Of a stretch of DNA of 64,000 nucleotides, positions 9,002 to 18,322 are shown one piece after another (positions within the stretch are counted from its first letter, which is position 1; each line of letters opens with the position of its first letter). The stretch is from positions 1,633,001-1,697,000 of the forward strand of contig CP159373.1 of NCBI GenBank assembly GCA_032595685.2, in the 5' to 3' direction. Under the pieces are notes generated by a model, which saw nothing but the letters and a program-made list of their open reading frames with translations, did not search any database and was not told the origin of the DNA. Both the position numbers and the translations under genes were made by a program. This DNA comes from Candidatus Electrothrix aestuarii (lineage in GTDB: Bacteria > Desulfobacterota > Desulfobulbia > Desulfobulbales > Desulfobulbaceae).

Positions 9002-10840
9002 ATGCAGGATTCTTCAGCCCCATCTTATTCTCCTCTATCAGACGAATATCTGAAAACAGTCAGCCATAGCCCTGGCGTGTATCAAATGCTGGGGAAAAGG
9101 GAGGTGTTGTATGTGGGCAAGGCCCGGGACCTGCGCAAGAGACTCTCCCAATATGCCCATTATTCCGGGCCAATCCATTCCAAGACCGCTGTGATGCTCT
9201 CCCATGTACAGCGTGTGGAGACTATTCTTACTACCACGGAGAAAGAGGCTTTGATCCTGGAGGCCTCGTTGATCAAAAAACACCTACCTCGCTATAATGT
9301 CATCCTCCGGGATGATAAGAACTATCCCCTGATCAAGGTGACTATCAAAGATGACTGGCCACGCCTGCATGTGACCCGGCGGCGGCTTCGGGATGGCAAT
9401 CGCTATTTTGGTCCCTATACCTCAAGTACGGCTCTGCGAGCCTCGCTGCATCTTCTTTTTTCCATGTTTCCCCTGCGGCGTTGCCGGACTATAAGCAAGC
9501 GGGAGCGCCCCTGCCTCAATTATCAGATGAAACGCTGTCTGGCACCCTGCTGTGGTCTGGTGAGTCAGGAGGAATATGGGGCGATGGTGGATGAGGTCAT
9601 CCTGATCCTGGAGGGAAAAAGTAAGAAGGTAATCGATCGCTTAGAGAAAAAAATGCGGGTAGCCGCAGCCCAGCTAGCTTTTGAAGAGGCCGCTCTGTAT
9701 CGGGATCAGATCCAGGGGCTGGGGAAGACCCTGGAGCGCCAGACCGTATTTGCCGAGCATCAGCTTGATCAGGATGTCTTTGGTATTGCCCGGCATAATG
9801 CCTCGGTGGGCATTGCCCTGCTCTTTGTTCGGGCCGGTATGGTGAGTGGAGCCCAGACCTTTTTTATCAATGATCCTCTGGGGGAAGATGACCACATCCT
9901 GCGCGAAACCATCTTTCAGTATTATTCGGAGCAGCGCCAGCCTCCTCGCGAGCTTCTCCTGCCCCTCAGTCCTGAAGATGAGGATCTGGTATTGGAGCAA
10001 CTTCGCGATCTACGCCAGGGCGTGGTGGATCTGCGGGTTCCTCAGCGGGGCAAACGCATGCAGCTTATGCAGATGGCCGCAGAAAATGCCCACCAGATTT
10101 TTGCCGAGCAAAGTAAAAAAGAGAAATCCTGGGAGACCTTGGCCCGCTCTCTGGAAAAATTCCTCAAGCTCCGGCAGCATCCTGATACCATCGAGTGCCT
10201 GGATATATCCAACCTGGCAGGTAAACAGCCTGTGGGCTCTCTGGTCTGTTTCCGGCGTGGCGAAAAGGAAGCGTCGCGTTTTCGCCATTATCGGATCCGC
10301 CTGAAAGACGAGCCGGATGACTATGCCATGATGAATGAGGTGCTGGAGCGCCGCATGGAAACTGGGCTGGAGAAGGATAATCTTCCTGATCTGCTCTTGC
10401 TGGATGGTGGCAAGGGCCAGCTCAATATCGCGGTCAATGTTCTGGCTCGCTTTGATCTGCTCAATCGGGTTGATCTGGTGTCCATTGCCAAGGAAAAGCA
10501 GGAGGAGGGGGAAAAGCTCTTTCGACCGGGGAGGAAGGACCCTATCCTTTTACCGGCTCACTCTCCGGCTTTGCTTTATTTGATGCGGATTCGCGATGAG
10601 TCCCATCGTTTTGGAATCACCTTTCACCGGAAGCTGCGCAACAAGGCCACCCTTCATTCACGGCTTGATACCCTGGAGGGAATCGGGGAAAAACGAAAGA
10701 CCCTCCTCTTGAAAAAGCTGGGCAGCTATAAGCGAATCATGGAAGCGACGGTTGATGAACTGAGTGCGGTGCCGGGGATCGGCAGGAAGACCGCAGAGTC
10801 GGTGTATAGGCAGTTGCATGAGGGGGGAGGGCGCAAATAA
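9002..10840 (+). CDS. uvrC: UvrABC excinuclease subunit C
   Basis: Nucleotide-excision repair nuclease that cuts both sides of a lesion bound by UvrB. It has an N-terminal GIY-YIG domain (SPGVYQML ... VLYVGKARDLRKRL), a cysteine cluster (RPCLNYQMKRCLAPC), a UVR motif (AAAQLAFEEAALYRDQI), the RNase H-like UvrC domain (IECLDISNLAG ... LLLLDGGKGQL) and two C-terminal helix-hairpin-helix motifs (LEGIGEKRKTLLLKKLG and VPGIGRKTAESVY). The ATG at 9002 gives 612 residues, the normal size, and has AGGA about 8 bases upstream; the frame is open back to an ATG at 8921 whose extra 27 residues look non-homologous. It is divergent from the kinase operon. Confidence 0.95.
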   Translation: MQDSSAPSYSPLSDEYLKTVSHSPGVYQMLGKREVLYVGKARDLRKRLSQYAHYSGPIHSKTAVMLSHVQRVETILTTTEKEALILEASLIKKHLPRYNVILRDDKNYPLIKVTIKDDWPRLHVTRRRLRDGNRYFGPYTSSTALRASLHLLFSMFPLRRCRTISKRERPCLNYQMKRCLAPCCGLVSQEEYGAMVDEVILILEGKSKKVIDRLEKKMRVAAAQLAFEEAALYRDQIQGLGKTLERQTVFAEHQLDQDVFGIARHNASVGIALLFVRAGMVSGAQTFFINDPLGEDDHILRETIFQYYSEQRQPPRELLLPLSPEDEDLVLEQLRDLRQGVVDLRVPQRGKRMQLMQMAAENAHQIFAEQSKKEKSWETLARSLEKFLKLRQHPDTIECLDISNLAGKQPVGSLVCFRRGEKEASRFRHYRIRLKDEPDDYAMMNEVLERRMETGLEKDNLPDLLLLDGGKGQLNIAVNVLARFDLLNRVDLVSIAKEKQEEGEKLFRPGRKDPILLPAHSPALLYLMRIRDESHRFGITFHRKLRNKATLHSRLDTLEGIGEKRKTLLLKKLGSYKRIMEATVDELSAVPGIGRKTAESVYRQLHEGGGRK

Positions 10841-10977
10841 CTTAGAAACCTGACTTGCAAAAGACTCTATGGCGGATATACTTTTAGGTAATGGTCATAG
10901 CTGAGACCACAGGGGACTTGGAAGAGGTGAAAAAATAAAGAATATTGGAATATAGGGATGAAAAATAGCGGATTCTG

Positions 10978-11006
10978 TTGACAGGGAGTGCCATGAACGA
11001 CAGAAT
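10978..11006 (+). promoter_or_regulatory. Candidate sigma70 promoter
   Basis: Consensus -35 TTGACA (10978-10983), 17-base spacer and -10 CAGAAT (11001-11006), placed ~75 bases before the phosphatidyltransferase start. No terminator is evident after uvrC, so this may provide independent transcription. Confidence 0.4.
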
Positions 11007-11083
11007 GAGGTATTTTATTCGTTGTTTCCAGAGGATATTTATCCTGTGCTGGAAACGAAGCTGTAAATAATATCTGGTTCTGT

Positions 11084-11626
11084 ATGGAGAAATTGATTCA
11101 ATTTATACCAAATACCTTATCGAGCTTCCGGTTACTGCTGTCCCTGCTTTTTCCCCTTGTCCCAGAGTCTGCCTGGATATGGCTGATCATCGGGGGAGGC
11201 GGCAGTGACGCCCTTGACGGCTGGATAGCCAGGCGCTGGCATGTCCAAAGTAAAACAGGGGCGATACTTGATGCGGTTGCGGATAAAATATTTATTCTCT
11301 CGGCCCTACTCACGATTGCTGCCCACGGGAAATTTTCTCTCTTCGTGATTCCTCTTTTGCTGGCCCGCGATCTTTTGGTGGCAGGAACAGCAATGTATGC
11401 TGCTTCCATCAAGGAATGGTCAGCCTTTCATCGGATGGATGTCCGTTGGTCCGGCAAACTGGCAACCACAGCACAGTTTTTTCTCCTCATGACTGCTGTG
11501 CTGTGGAGTGATAAGACCCACTGGATTCTTTGGCCTGCGATCCTGCTCAGTGTCGCATCTGCTGCCGATTATGGCTGGCTTTTTATTTTGGAGCTACGCC
11601 AGCGGGCACAAAGAAGCTCTTCGTAA
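11084..11626 (+). CDS. CDP-alcohol phosphatidyltransferase, PgsA-like
   Basis: 180-residue integral membrane enzyme. The family signature D-G-x2-A-R-x8-G-x3-D-x3-D is intact (DALDGWIARRW ... GAILDAVAD, residues ~44-70). It starts with FIPNTLSSFRLLL, as phosphatidylglycerophosphate synthases do, and has about four or five hydrophobic segments. It transfers a phosphatidyl group from CDP-diacylglycerol to an alcohol, most likely glycerol-3-phosphate, in phospholipid synthesis. Substrate choice cannot be told from sequence alone. It is not tightly linked to uvrC (243 bases) and lies 54 bases before the MORN gene. Confidence 0.85.
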   Translation: MEKLIQFIPNTLSSFRLLLSLLFPLVPESAWIWLIIGGGGSDALDGWIARRWHVQSKTGAILDAVADKIFILSALLTIAAHGKFSLFVIPLLLARDLLVAGTAMYAASIKEWSAFHRMDVRWSGKLATTAQFFLLMTAVLWSDKTHWILWPAILLSVASAADYGWLFILELRQRAQRSSS

Positions 11627-11680
11627 GCTGAGAGTTCCTGAAATACATGTTATTTTCCTCGTTATCCCGCTCAAAAAAGG

Positions 11681-13399
11681 ATGTATGATATGACAGAAAA
11701 AAGTATTCATCAAAGCAAAGAAGAATATGTCGGCGATTTATCAGACGGCAAACGACACGGACACGGGTTGTGTCTTTACCCTGATGGCGGCCAATATGAA
11801 GGAGAATGGGTTGATGATAAGCGACACGGCATGGGGACCTATTTAGATCCCAATGGTGGCAGCTTTGAGGGCGAGTGGAAAAACGGGATGCGAAACGGTC
11901 GGGGCTGCATTGAGTGGTCTGGCCGCTATTACGGGGACTGGAAAGATAACCTTCGGCACGGACAAGGCACCTGGACCATGCCTGATGGCGCTGTTTATGA
12001 AGGCGAGTGGCGGAATAATAAACGGGAGGGCAAAGGGACGCTGGTCTACCCGGACGGGTCCGTGTACGAGGGCGAGTGGCGGGAGAATCGTAAACACGGG
12101 CAGGGTACGCTGACCCTTAAGAGTGGACGCAAGTATAGCGGCAGTTGGGAAAACGATGCACGGCATGGGCAAGGAACGGTCTTTTTTCCTGATGGGGCCA
12201 AGTATTTCGGTGCCTTTGTTCAAGACCAGCGTCATGGTCATGGGGTCTACACCCACCCGGATGGGACAAAATATATCGGTCAATGGGAGTATGACAAGTT
12301 CAACGGTCGGGGAACCTATACCTATCCTTCCGGAGCCTCGTATACCGGTTTTTGGAAAAACGGAAAACGACATGGCGAAGGAACGCTTGTATATGAAGAA
12401 GAGGACAGATACTCGGTAGAAGAGGACATTGAGGCAGAAGAGGACATATACGAGTTAGAAGAGAGCATATACGAGGGAGAAGAGGACAGATACGAGGAAA
12501 AAAAGGACAGGTACGAGGGAGAATGGCACGAAGACATGCGGCACGGCAAGGGCACCTACCTCTATGCCAACGGAGACAGCTACAACGGTGAATGGCGAAA
12601 TGATAAAAAAGAAGGGTATGGCACCTTTACCTATGTTGAAGGAGATAGCTATATTGGGGAATGGAGGAACGACCAAAAGCATGGATCCGGGACCTATGCG
12701 GCTGCTAACGGCGGAAAGTACACCGGAGAGTGGCATGCTGATCTGATGCATGGACGGGGAACCTACGTTTCCCAAGAGGGGGAACGATACGAGGGATATT
12801 TCCACGAGGGCAAGCGGCATGGAGCTGGAACTTTCACCTTTAGTTCTGGCAATATCTATTCAGGCAATTGGCTGGATGGTGCAATGGAAGGAATGGGCAC
12901 CTTAACCTGCACTGACGGTACCATCTATGAAGGGGAGTGGAAAAACGGTTTTATGCACGGCACAGGGAAGCTCTCTTTCACAGACGGTATGGTGTATGAC
13001 GGAGAGTGGGATAGAGATAAGAAGCACGGAAAAGGGACCTGCACCTACCCTGACGGCGGCGTTTATGAAGGCGAGTGGCATGAGAATAAACAGTATGGTG
13101 AGGGAAAATATACCTATCCTGATGGCTCTGTCTATGAGGGCGAGTGGCAGGATGACAAGCGGCACGGGTATGGCCGTTTGATTGATGCTGACGGTGATAT
13201 CTATGTCGGCGGCTGGGATAATGATAAGAAAAACGGTAAAGGTATCCTGACGTTCGCCAATGGGAGTGTCAAGAAGGGCCGCTGGATCAATGACAAGTTC
13301 AGTAATGAGAAAAAGAGCAAAGACAAGGAAACCAGGGATAGGGATTTCATGGAGATGTTCGGCAACGATTTAGCAGATGCCGCCGATCAGGTTGAATAG
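11681..13399 (+). CDS. MORN-repeat protein with ~22 repeats and an acidic insert
   Basis: 572 residues made almost entirely of ~23-residue MORN repeats (consensus YEGEWxNDKRHGxGTxTYPDG). I count ten repeats, then a ~36-residue acidic insert (about residues 238-275, rich in EED and RYE), then eleven or twelve more. The C-terminus is charged (KKSKDKETRDRDF). There is no signal peptide or membrane segment. MORN arrays form extended beta-hairpin solenoids used for membrane or protein binding; bacterial roles are mostly unknown, so no function is assigned. An in-frame ATG at 11690 is an alternative start. Two inverted repeats follow the stop. Confidence 0.9.
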   Translation: MYDMTEKSIHQSKEEYVGDLSDGKRHGHGLCLYPDGGQYEGEWVDDKRHGMGTYLDPNGGSFEGEWKNGMRNGRGCIEWSGRYYGDWKDNLRHGQGTWTMPDGAVYEGEWRNNKREGKGTLVYPDGSVYEGEWRENRKHGQGTLTLKSGRKYSGSWENDARHGQGTVFFPDGAKYFGAFVQDQRHGHGVYTHPDGTKYIGQWEYDKFNGRGTYTYPSGASYTGFWKNGKRHGEGTLVYEEEDRYSVEEDIEAEEDIYELEESIYEGEEDRYEEKKDRYEGEWHEDMRHGKGTYLYANGDSYNGEWRNDKKEGYGTFTYVEGDSYIGEWRNDQKHGSGTYAAANGGKYTGEWHADLMHGRGTYVSQEGERYEGYFHEGKRHGAGTFTFSSGNIYSGNWLDGAMEGMGTLTCTDGTIYEGEWKNGFMHGTGKLSFTDGMVYDGEWDRDKKHGKGTCTYPDGGVYEGEWHENKQYGEGKYTYPDGSVYEGEWQDDKRHGYGRLIDADGDIYVGGWDNDKKNGKGILTFANGSVKKGRWINDKFSNEKKSKDKETRDRDFMEMFGNDLADAADQVE

Positions 13400-13404
13400 C
13401 TGGA

Positions 13405-13451
13405 AAGCTCTCAGTGTTTCTGGCGTCAGGCTTCAGCAACACCGAGAGCTT
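13405..13451. terminator. Long imperfect inverted repeat between convergent genes
   Basis: Arms AAGCTCTCAGTGTT (13405-13418) and AACACCGAGAGCT (13438-13450) pair with one mismatch around a 19-base loop. It lies between the convergent MORN and zinc-ribbon genes. No clear T-run is present, so it may end transcription in both directions or act on mRNA stability. Confidence 0.45.
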
Positions 13452-13462
13452 TCATGTTCTGT

Positions 13463-13486
13463 TATCTCACCCCAAGGGGTGAGATA
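13463..13486. terminator. Perfect 11-bp hairpin, probable bidirectional terminator
   Basis: TATCTCACCCC and GGGGTGAGATA pair perfectly with a 2-base AA loop, 5 bases past the stop of the minus-strand gene at 13492. Convergent position supports a terminator; the T-tract is weak. Confidence 0.5.
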
Positions 13487-13491
13487 GGCGG

Positions 13492-14559
13492 TTAGGAAAA
13501 ATCTGTGATCTCTAAGCCGTCGATATTGACGAGTTCGTACAAGGGGTCAGCCAGCGGTTCTGTGCAGATATCAACCGGACTCAGAGGGACATATTTTTCT
13601 CCGGTATAGAGCTTATCTGTGATTTGTCGCTCGGTTATCACCCGTTCTAAGAGACCATCCTCTTTCACCTGAAGACCGGTTTCGTTGAGGTCAAGCAGGT
13701 TATACTGCGCACACTCCGCAAGATTGACCAGGGCCTGATCTCCGATTTCTCTGATATAAGGACGTAATTGAGGATGAAGCTCGTGATTCTGCAGGTAGAG
13801 AAAGGTGTATAACACTTTGGCCTCCAGGAGGCGTCCTTTTTTTCGTGCAACTTCCGCAGCTTCAAGAATCTGCGTGTTAATTTCCTTTTTATGGTTCAGG
13901 GTTTTGCTTATGGCTGCATACTCCTCCTCCGCATCAGGAAAAATGGCAATTAACTTACTAAATCGTTCCTGCGCCAACTGAAAGCTGTTTTCCCCCAAGA
14001 GCTCAATGATCTCCTCTAAAAAACTTTTTTTGATTCGCTCTATTTTTTGGAGATAATTGATCAGCTTTTCGTCATCTGGATGATTTTTTTGGAGGTTGAG
14101 GAAGGCTTTTTTCGCTTCTCCGTACCATCTCTTTTCATAGAGATCAACAGCCTTTTGGAAGCGTCCTCCGTATTCCCCCTCCTGTTTTGCTTTCTGGCGC
14201 AGGGCGATGATTTTCTCATCCAAACCAGGGGAGAAGGCCTTGATATTTCTTAATATGAGCCCGACCTGTTCATGTCCTCCCTTGTCAAAGAGTTCTTGGG
14301 CCTGTTGATATTTTTTCGCGATATTGAGATCACGGTTAATATTTGAGATAAGAAGGATAAAGTCGGTTCTGCTCTCTGGGAATTGCGAGGAGAGGGCTTC
14401 TGCCATCTTCTTTGCCTTCAGCAATTCACCGGCGCTGATCAGCTGATAGACCTCCCCGGTTTTCTCCATCTTCTCCTGTTCGTAGGCCGCAAAGACGAGG
14501 TTACAGGAAGGGCATTGTTCAGCATCTGTTTTCTGTCGGCATTTAGGACATGTTTTCAT
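13492..14559 (-). CDS. Zinc-ribbon protein with helical/TPR-like body, function unknown
   Basis: 355 residues. The N-terminus carries a short zinc ribbon with two CxxC pairs (CPKC and CPSC within the first 19 residues). Then come about 300 mostly helical residues with several A-L-x-L-Q type stretches reminiscent of TPR units (e.g. residues 110-160 and 215-255). No catalytic motif, signal peptide or membrane segment is seen. The C-terminus ends in an acidic strand-like piece (LYELVNIDGLEITDFS). I do not recognise a named family. It is monocistronic, 108 bases downstream of the U32 peptidase on the same strand. Confidence 0.75.
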   Translation of the reverse strand: MKTCPKCRQKTDAEQCPSCNLVFAAYEQEKMEKTGEVYQLISAGELLKAKKMAEALSSQFPESRTDFILLISNINRDLNIAKKYQQAQELFDKGGHEQVGLILRNIKAFSPGLDEKIIALRQKAKQEGEYGGRFQKAVDLYEKRWYGEAKKAFLNLQKNHPDDEKLINYLQKIERIKKSFLEEIIELLGENSFQLAQERFSKLIAIFPDAEEEYAAISKTLNHKKEINTQILEAAEVARKKGRLLEAKVLYTFLYLQNHELHPQLRPYIREIGDQALVNLAECAQYNLLDLNETGLQVKEDGLLERVITERQITDKLYTGEKYVPLSPVDICTEPLADPLYELVNIDGLEITDFS

Positions 14560-14667
14560 GGCACTGTTCTCTCTGCTTCCTTTGATATTGAATAACAGGA
14601 TGACAGAAGATATCCTGTTGTCTCTTCTCTTGCCTTTTTATCCCCCACCGAAGCGCGGGGAGGGAGT

Positions 14668-16992
14668 TTATACTAATACTCCATCAAAATTACCCTGCAT
14701 AATTGCAAGCTGTTGTTTCCCTTTCCCCTTCCCTATTCTGCCTGAATCTGCTTGATTTAACAGGCTACTGAGCGCTGCTGTTTCCCTGCTTATTGCTCCA
14801 CTGCTGAGATCCAGGAGAAGAAAATCGACCCCCATACTTGCTAGATTCTGTCGCTGCTTGAGTAAGGAAAAGGGCAAGGCTGCCCGTGCTGTTGTCAATC
14901 CGTCCTGGTGCTCCAGAATAAAATATTCATCCTGTGGACTGGCAAGGGATTGATGATAGCGAAAATGCTCGCTGTCCAGACGGGCCGTGAACAGAGGAGG
15001 ATGCCCATAGGCGTAGGCGCCTACCTGTATTTTTTGAGGCAGCCCCCTGCCCTCATTATTTTTATTATCCACCTGCCGTGCATAATGATGGAGGGCGGAG
15101 GCAAGGTTATCTCCTTCACTTTCCAAGGAGAAAAGTACTCCCTGATAGCCGAGATGCGCTGTTGCCTGAAGGGCTGGGGAATTGAGCAGGTTCAGGGTGT
15201 AATTCCCATAGAGCTCGAAATTATATGTTTTCTGTTCCTCTATAAGAGGAAGGAAGAGACCGTATTGCGAACAATGTCCCAAGGAAAAACGAGTATAACC
15301 CTTTTCGCTGAGTTTTTTAATTTCCTGTCCAACCCAGGCCAGATATGCCTCATGGATAACCGGAGGAAGGCACCAGAGGAGCCGGGAGCTGTACTTGCGA
15401 ATTTTATCCCCAAGCTGATCCAATTGGTTGATGTTCTCCCGATTGAATGGAATCAAAAAGCGGGCTGGGCGTACCGGCATACGCTGACGAAGATCACCGA
15501 GTTTGGCCACTGCCACCCACCACGGGAGTTCTTTTCTCCCAGGGCGGCGGCTATTGCCCTTGTTGCCACCCTGCCCTTTGCCAGCCAGTTTGAGATGAAC
15601 AGGACCACGTTTCCAGGTTAATTGGGCAAGGATATCTTCAACCTTAATTTTATCCGGGACCACCTTTTGCCCGGTCAGTTCTTTTCTTCGTTTGCGTCCA
15701 CTCCGCTCAGCGCTAATCCTGGTGCTTACATCTACCTTGAATAAGGTTCCTTGGAAATATGGATGCACCTGCTCTTTTCTTTCGACCAGGAAAGACAGTT
15801 GCGTTTTTTGGCCAGCCCGGGCTGTTTTCTGGCGTCTGCCACCAACTTGAAGGGAGCGTAAGGTGAAACTGAAGCGATTACCGCTCTGCTCATCATGGAG
15901 GCGTAGGCGGTCTCCCTCGTTGACTTGGGCCGCAAGGAGGATCTGAAAGGTTAGCCTGTTTTTTCCATCTCGACCGCGATCCTGCTGGATACCTTTCACC
16001 CGTCCGAGGAGCCTCCCACTATTGCCAGACTGGGATGGCGTAATAACTTCAGCGGGTTTCTCTGAGAGCAAATAGCCACTGGATCGTTTTCTCCCCATTG
16101 CCTCATCAAGGAGCCTGTGGGACTCTTGTAAGATTTCATCCTGAATAGCATCCGGTTTATCAAGGGAATCAAGAGCCATTCGGTAGGCCGCCACGGTGTT
16201 GGCCACGTATTGGGCACTCTTCAGGCGCCCTTCTATTTTTAGGCAGGTCACCCCGGCATCACGCATTGCAGGCAGCATATCAATGCCGCAGAGGTCGTTC
16301 ATGGAAAAGAGATACCCAGCTGCGGAACTGCCTTTTGGAGCTCTCTTACCTTTTTTAGATTGCGGAGTTCTGCCTCCCTGTTTACTTGGTCTCTGCCAGG
16401 CATAATGACGACGACAAGGTTGAACGCATTGGCCACGAAGGCTTGATTTTCCCCCATGCATGCTGGAGAAAAGACAGAGACCGGAATAGCTGAAGCACAT
16501 GGCACCGTGAATAAAGACCTCCAGTTCTGCGCCGGTCTTTTGGTGGATTGCTGCAATCTCATTGATGGTCAACTCTCGGGCCAACACCACTCGTTCAAAT
16601 CCCAGTCTGGCAAGCTCCTCTGCTGCCAGAGAATTATGAACCGACATCAGGGTGGAGGCATGTAGGGGCAGGTTAGGAAACCAGGTTCTGGCCAGATACA
16701 GCAGCCCCAAGTCTTGGATGATCAGGGCATCGGGCCGCAGGGATTCAAAGCAGGAAAGGGCCTCCAGAGCCGCAGGTATCTCTGCTTCCTTAACCAGGCT
16801 GTTCATGGCTATATAGAGCTTGACTCCCTTCCGATGGGCCTGGCGAATCATAGAGCCAATTTCGGCAAAAGTAAAATCTCGACTCAGGGCGCGGGCATTG
16901 AAACCCGGCGCACCTACATATATAGCATCAGCACCCTCTTCAAGGGCTGCTTCAAAGGCAGGAAAGCTGCCTGCCGGAGCAAGAAGCTCCAT
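14668..16992 (-). CDS. Peptidase U32 family protein (RlhA/YdcP-like)
   Basis: 774 residues from the ATG at 16992 that begins MELLAPAGSFPAFEAAL, the normal U32 start; an upstream in-frame ATG at 17028 adds an unlikely 12 residues. The signature E-x-F-x-H-G-A-M-C (EVFIHGAMCFSYSGLCLFS) and a cysteine cluster (GQCVQPCRRHYAW) typical of U32 members that act in 23S rRNA C2501 hydroxylation (RlhA) are present, so an RNA-modifying rather than proteolytic role is likely. The C-terminal half (~350-774) includes the U32 collagenase-like extension. A low-complexity basic linker (GKGQGGNKGNSRRPGRK) sits near residue 480. Confidence 0.88.
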   Translation of the reverse strand: MELLAPAGSFPAFEAALEEGADAIYVGAPGFNARALSRDFTFAEIGSMIRQAHRKGVKLYIAMNSLVKEAEIPAALEALSCFESLRPDALIIQDLGLLYLARTWFPNLPLHASTLMSVHNSLAAEELARLGFERVVLARELTINEIAAIHQKTGAELEVFIHGAMCFSYSGLCLFSSMHGGKSSLRGQCVQPCRRHYAWQRPSKQGGRTPQSKKGKRAPKGSSAAGYLFSMNDLCGIDMLPAMRDAGVTCLKIEGRLKSAQYVANTVAAYRMALDSLDKPDAIQDEILQESHRLLDEAMGRKRSSGYLLSEKPAEVITPSQSGNSGRLLGRVKGIQQDRGRDGKNRLTFQILLAAQVNEGDRLRLHDEQSGNRFSFTLRSLQVGGRRQKTARAGQKTQLSFLVERKEQVHPYFQGTLFKVDVSTRISAERSGRKRRKELTGQKVVPDKIKVEDILAQLTWKRGPVHLKLAGKGQGGNKGNSRRPGRKELPWWVAVAKLGDLRQRMPVRPARFLIPFNRENINQLDQLGDKIRKYSSRLLWCLPPVIHEAYLAWVGQEIKKLSEKGYTRFSLGHCSQYGLFLPLIEEQKTYNFELYGNYTLNLLNSPALQATAHLGYQGVLFSLESEGDNLASALHHYARQVDNKNNEGRGLPQKIQVGAYAYGHPPLFTARLDSEHFRYHQSLASPQDEYFILEHQDGLTTARAALPFSLLKQRQNLASMGVDFLLLDLSSGAISRETAALSSLLNQADSGRIGKGKGKQQLAIMQGNFDGVLV

Positions 16993-17113
16993 AGTATTAT
17001 TTTTTTTCTTATTCAATGTACTGTGCATTTGACGGTGTGCTGTTTCCCTTCATAGCGTATAAAAGGAGATTCTTGAAACAGTGTACCCAGTGTACCATAC
17101 GTGTTGGTTCTGT

Positions 17114-17686
17114 CTATCTCTCTGCTGCTTCAACAGGGGAAACCTCTTCTTTTTTCTGGGGGACAATAATAAGTTGCTCCGTAGGAAAGCCACGTTCCTT
17201 AGCTTGGTTCATAAAGCGGTCCAAGAGCTTCTGATCCACAGTTGGGGTACGAGCGAGTAGCCAGAGATAGGAAGTATCTGGTCCAGAGATAAAGGCGTAT
17301 TGATAGTTTTCTTTATCTAGCTCAAATATCACATACGAGCCATAAAAGGGGCCAAAGAAGGATACTTTCAGGTAGCCTGTATTTGGTTCCTCCACAAAGA
17401 ACGCCTTACCCACAGCCTCTTTCCACGTATTTTCTGCTTCTGAAAACCCTCGGTTGGTTACCTTGACGCCCCCATCGTCTAGCAATGCATACTCTGCGCT
17501 AACCTGGACCAGTCCTCGTTCAAAAGAATGATCTAGGCGAGCTATCTCGTACCATGTGCCAAGATACTTGTTCAGTTCAAAGTCGTTAATCGGGGTAACA
17601 GATTGAGGCATTCCAAGGCAACCATTGAGGCTCAATAAGGTTGCAACAAGGAATATTTTTGAGGAAAGAAAATGCGGCTTGGTCAT
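17114..17686 (-). CDS. blc: Bacterial lipocalin (Blc-like outer-membrane lipoprotein)
   Basis: 190 residues with a lipoprotein signal peptide: hydrophobic stretch and lipobox LNGC at residues 20-23, so the mature protein is probably acylated and sent to the outer membrane. The lipocalin GxW motif is clear (YLGTWYEIARLDHSFERG), followed by the eight-strand barrel pattern and the conserved Blc strands YVIFELDKENYQYAFISG and YLWLLARTP. Lipocalins of this kind bind lipids such as lysophospholipids and help in envelope maintenance under stress. It lies upstream of the U32 gene on the same strand but 121 bases away, so linkage is uncertain. Confidence 0.92.
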   Translation of the reverse strand: MTKPHFLSSKIFLVATLLSLNGCLGMPQSVTPINDFELNKYLGTWYEIARLDHSFERGLVQVSAEYALLDDGGVKVTNRGFSEAENTWKEAVGKAFFVEEPNTGYLKVSFFGPFYGSYVIFELDKENYQYAFISGPDTSYLWLLARTPTVDQKLLDRFMNQAKERGFPTEQLIIVPQKKEEVSPVEAAER

Positions 17687-17837
17687 CTTTTTACCATTGC
17701 TTGAGAGGGGGATTTTACAGCATGTATTTGTTGTCGAGTTTCTCTTTTTACGCAGAGTTTTATTTTTATGGAGAAACAGTTTGATAGGTTATGCTGCTCC
17801 GGTGGATTTTTTTTATTGGCGCGCAAGGAAAAAGGAG

Positions 17838-17870
17838 TTGACAAAAAACCTATATCGGTTCATATATATT
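17838..17870 (+). promoter_or_regulatory. Promoter of the small secreted protein gene
   Basis: Perfect -35 TTGACA (17838-17843) and an AT-only -10 region around ATATAT/TATATT (17862-17870), spacing 18-21. It lies about 55 bases upstream of the start at 17925 and is flanked by an A-rich spacer. Confidence 0.6.
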
Positions 17871-17924
17871 ATATATGATTCAAACTTGATCCAGTATTTT
17901 GGAATACCACTACGGGGGATAAAT

Positions 17925-18254
17925 ATGCAGCGCTCTATAGCGACACTCTTTCTCTTCTCCTCCCTTCTTTTCGCCAATTCCGTTTATGCCACAACAGGAG
18001 TATGCCTTAAAGGGTATGGAGACACACCTGAAGAGGCATTTAAAGTAGGGACAAATCTTTTAACGGCCATTGAGTTGGGAAAGGAGCCGCTCTCAGCAAA
18101 TCTTCAAATCCGCATTTTGCCAGAAAAGAAAAAAGACCTTTTTACAGTGCTTATCTACTCTATAGATAAACCAACATCCTGTGACCTGCCAGAGAAACAG
18201 CAGACAGCAGAGGGAAAACGAGCGAACTGTACAAAGGATATTTGTTCTCTCTGA
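17925..18254 (+). CDS. Small exported protein, unknown function
   Basis: 109 residues from the ATG at 17925; the frame is open further 5' but the good promoter, the GGGGG ribosome-site-like stretch 8 bases upstream and a perfect signal peptide (MQRSIATLFLFSSLLFANSVYA, cleavage after VYA) support this start. The mature part is ~87 residues with four cysteines (GVCLKGY, TSCDLPE, ANCTKDICSL), which may form two disulfides in the periplasm. No known domain is recognised. It is divergently placed relative to the lipocalin and convergent with nusB. Confidence 0.72.
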   Translation: MQRSIATLFLFSSLLFANSVYATTGVCLKGYGDTPEEAFKVGTNLLTAIELGKEPLSANLQIRILPEKKKDLFTVLIYSIDKPTSCDLPEKQQTAEGKRANCTKDICSL

Positions 18255-18322
18255 TCAAGCGTGTTACATAAAAAGGACAGCCCTTGAAAGAGGTACTGTC
18301 CTTTATCAATCATGCCGTGAAA

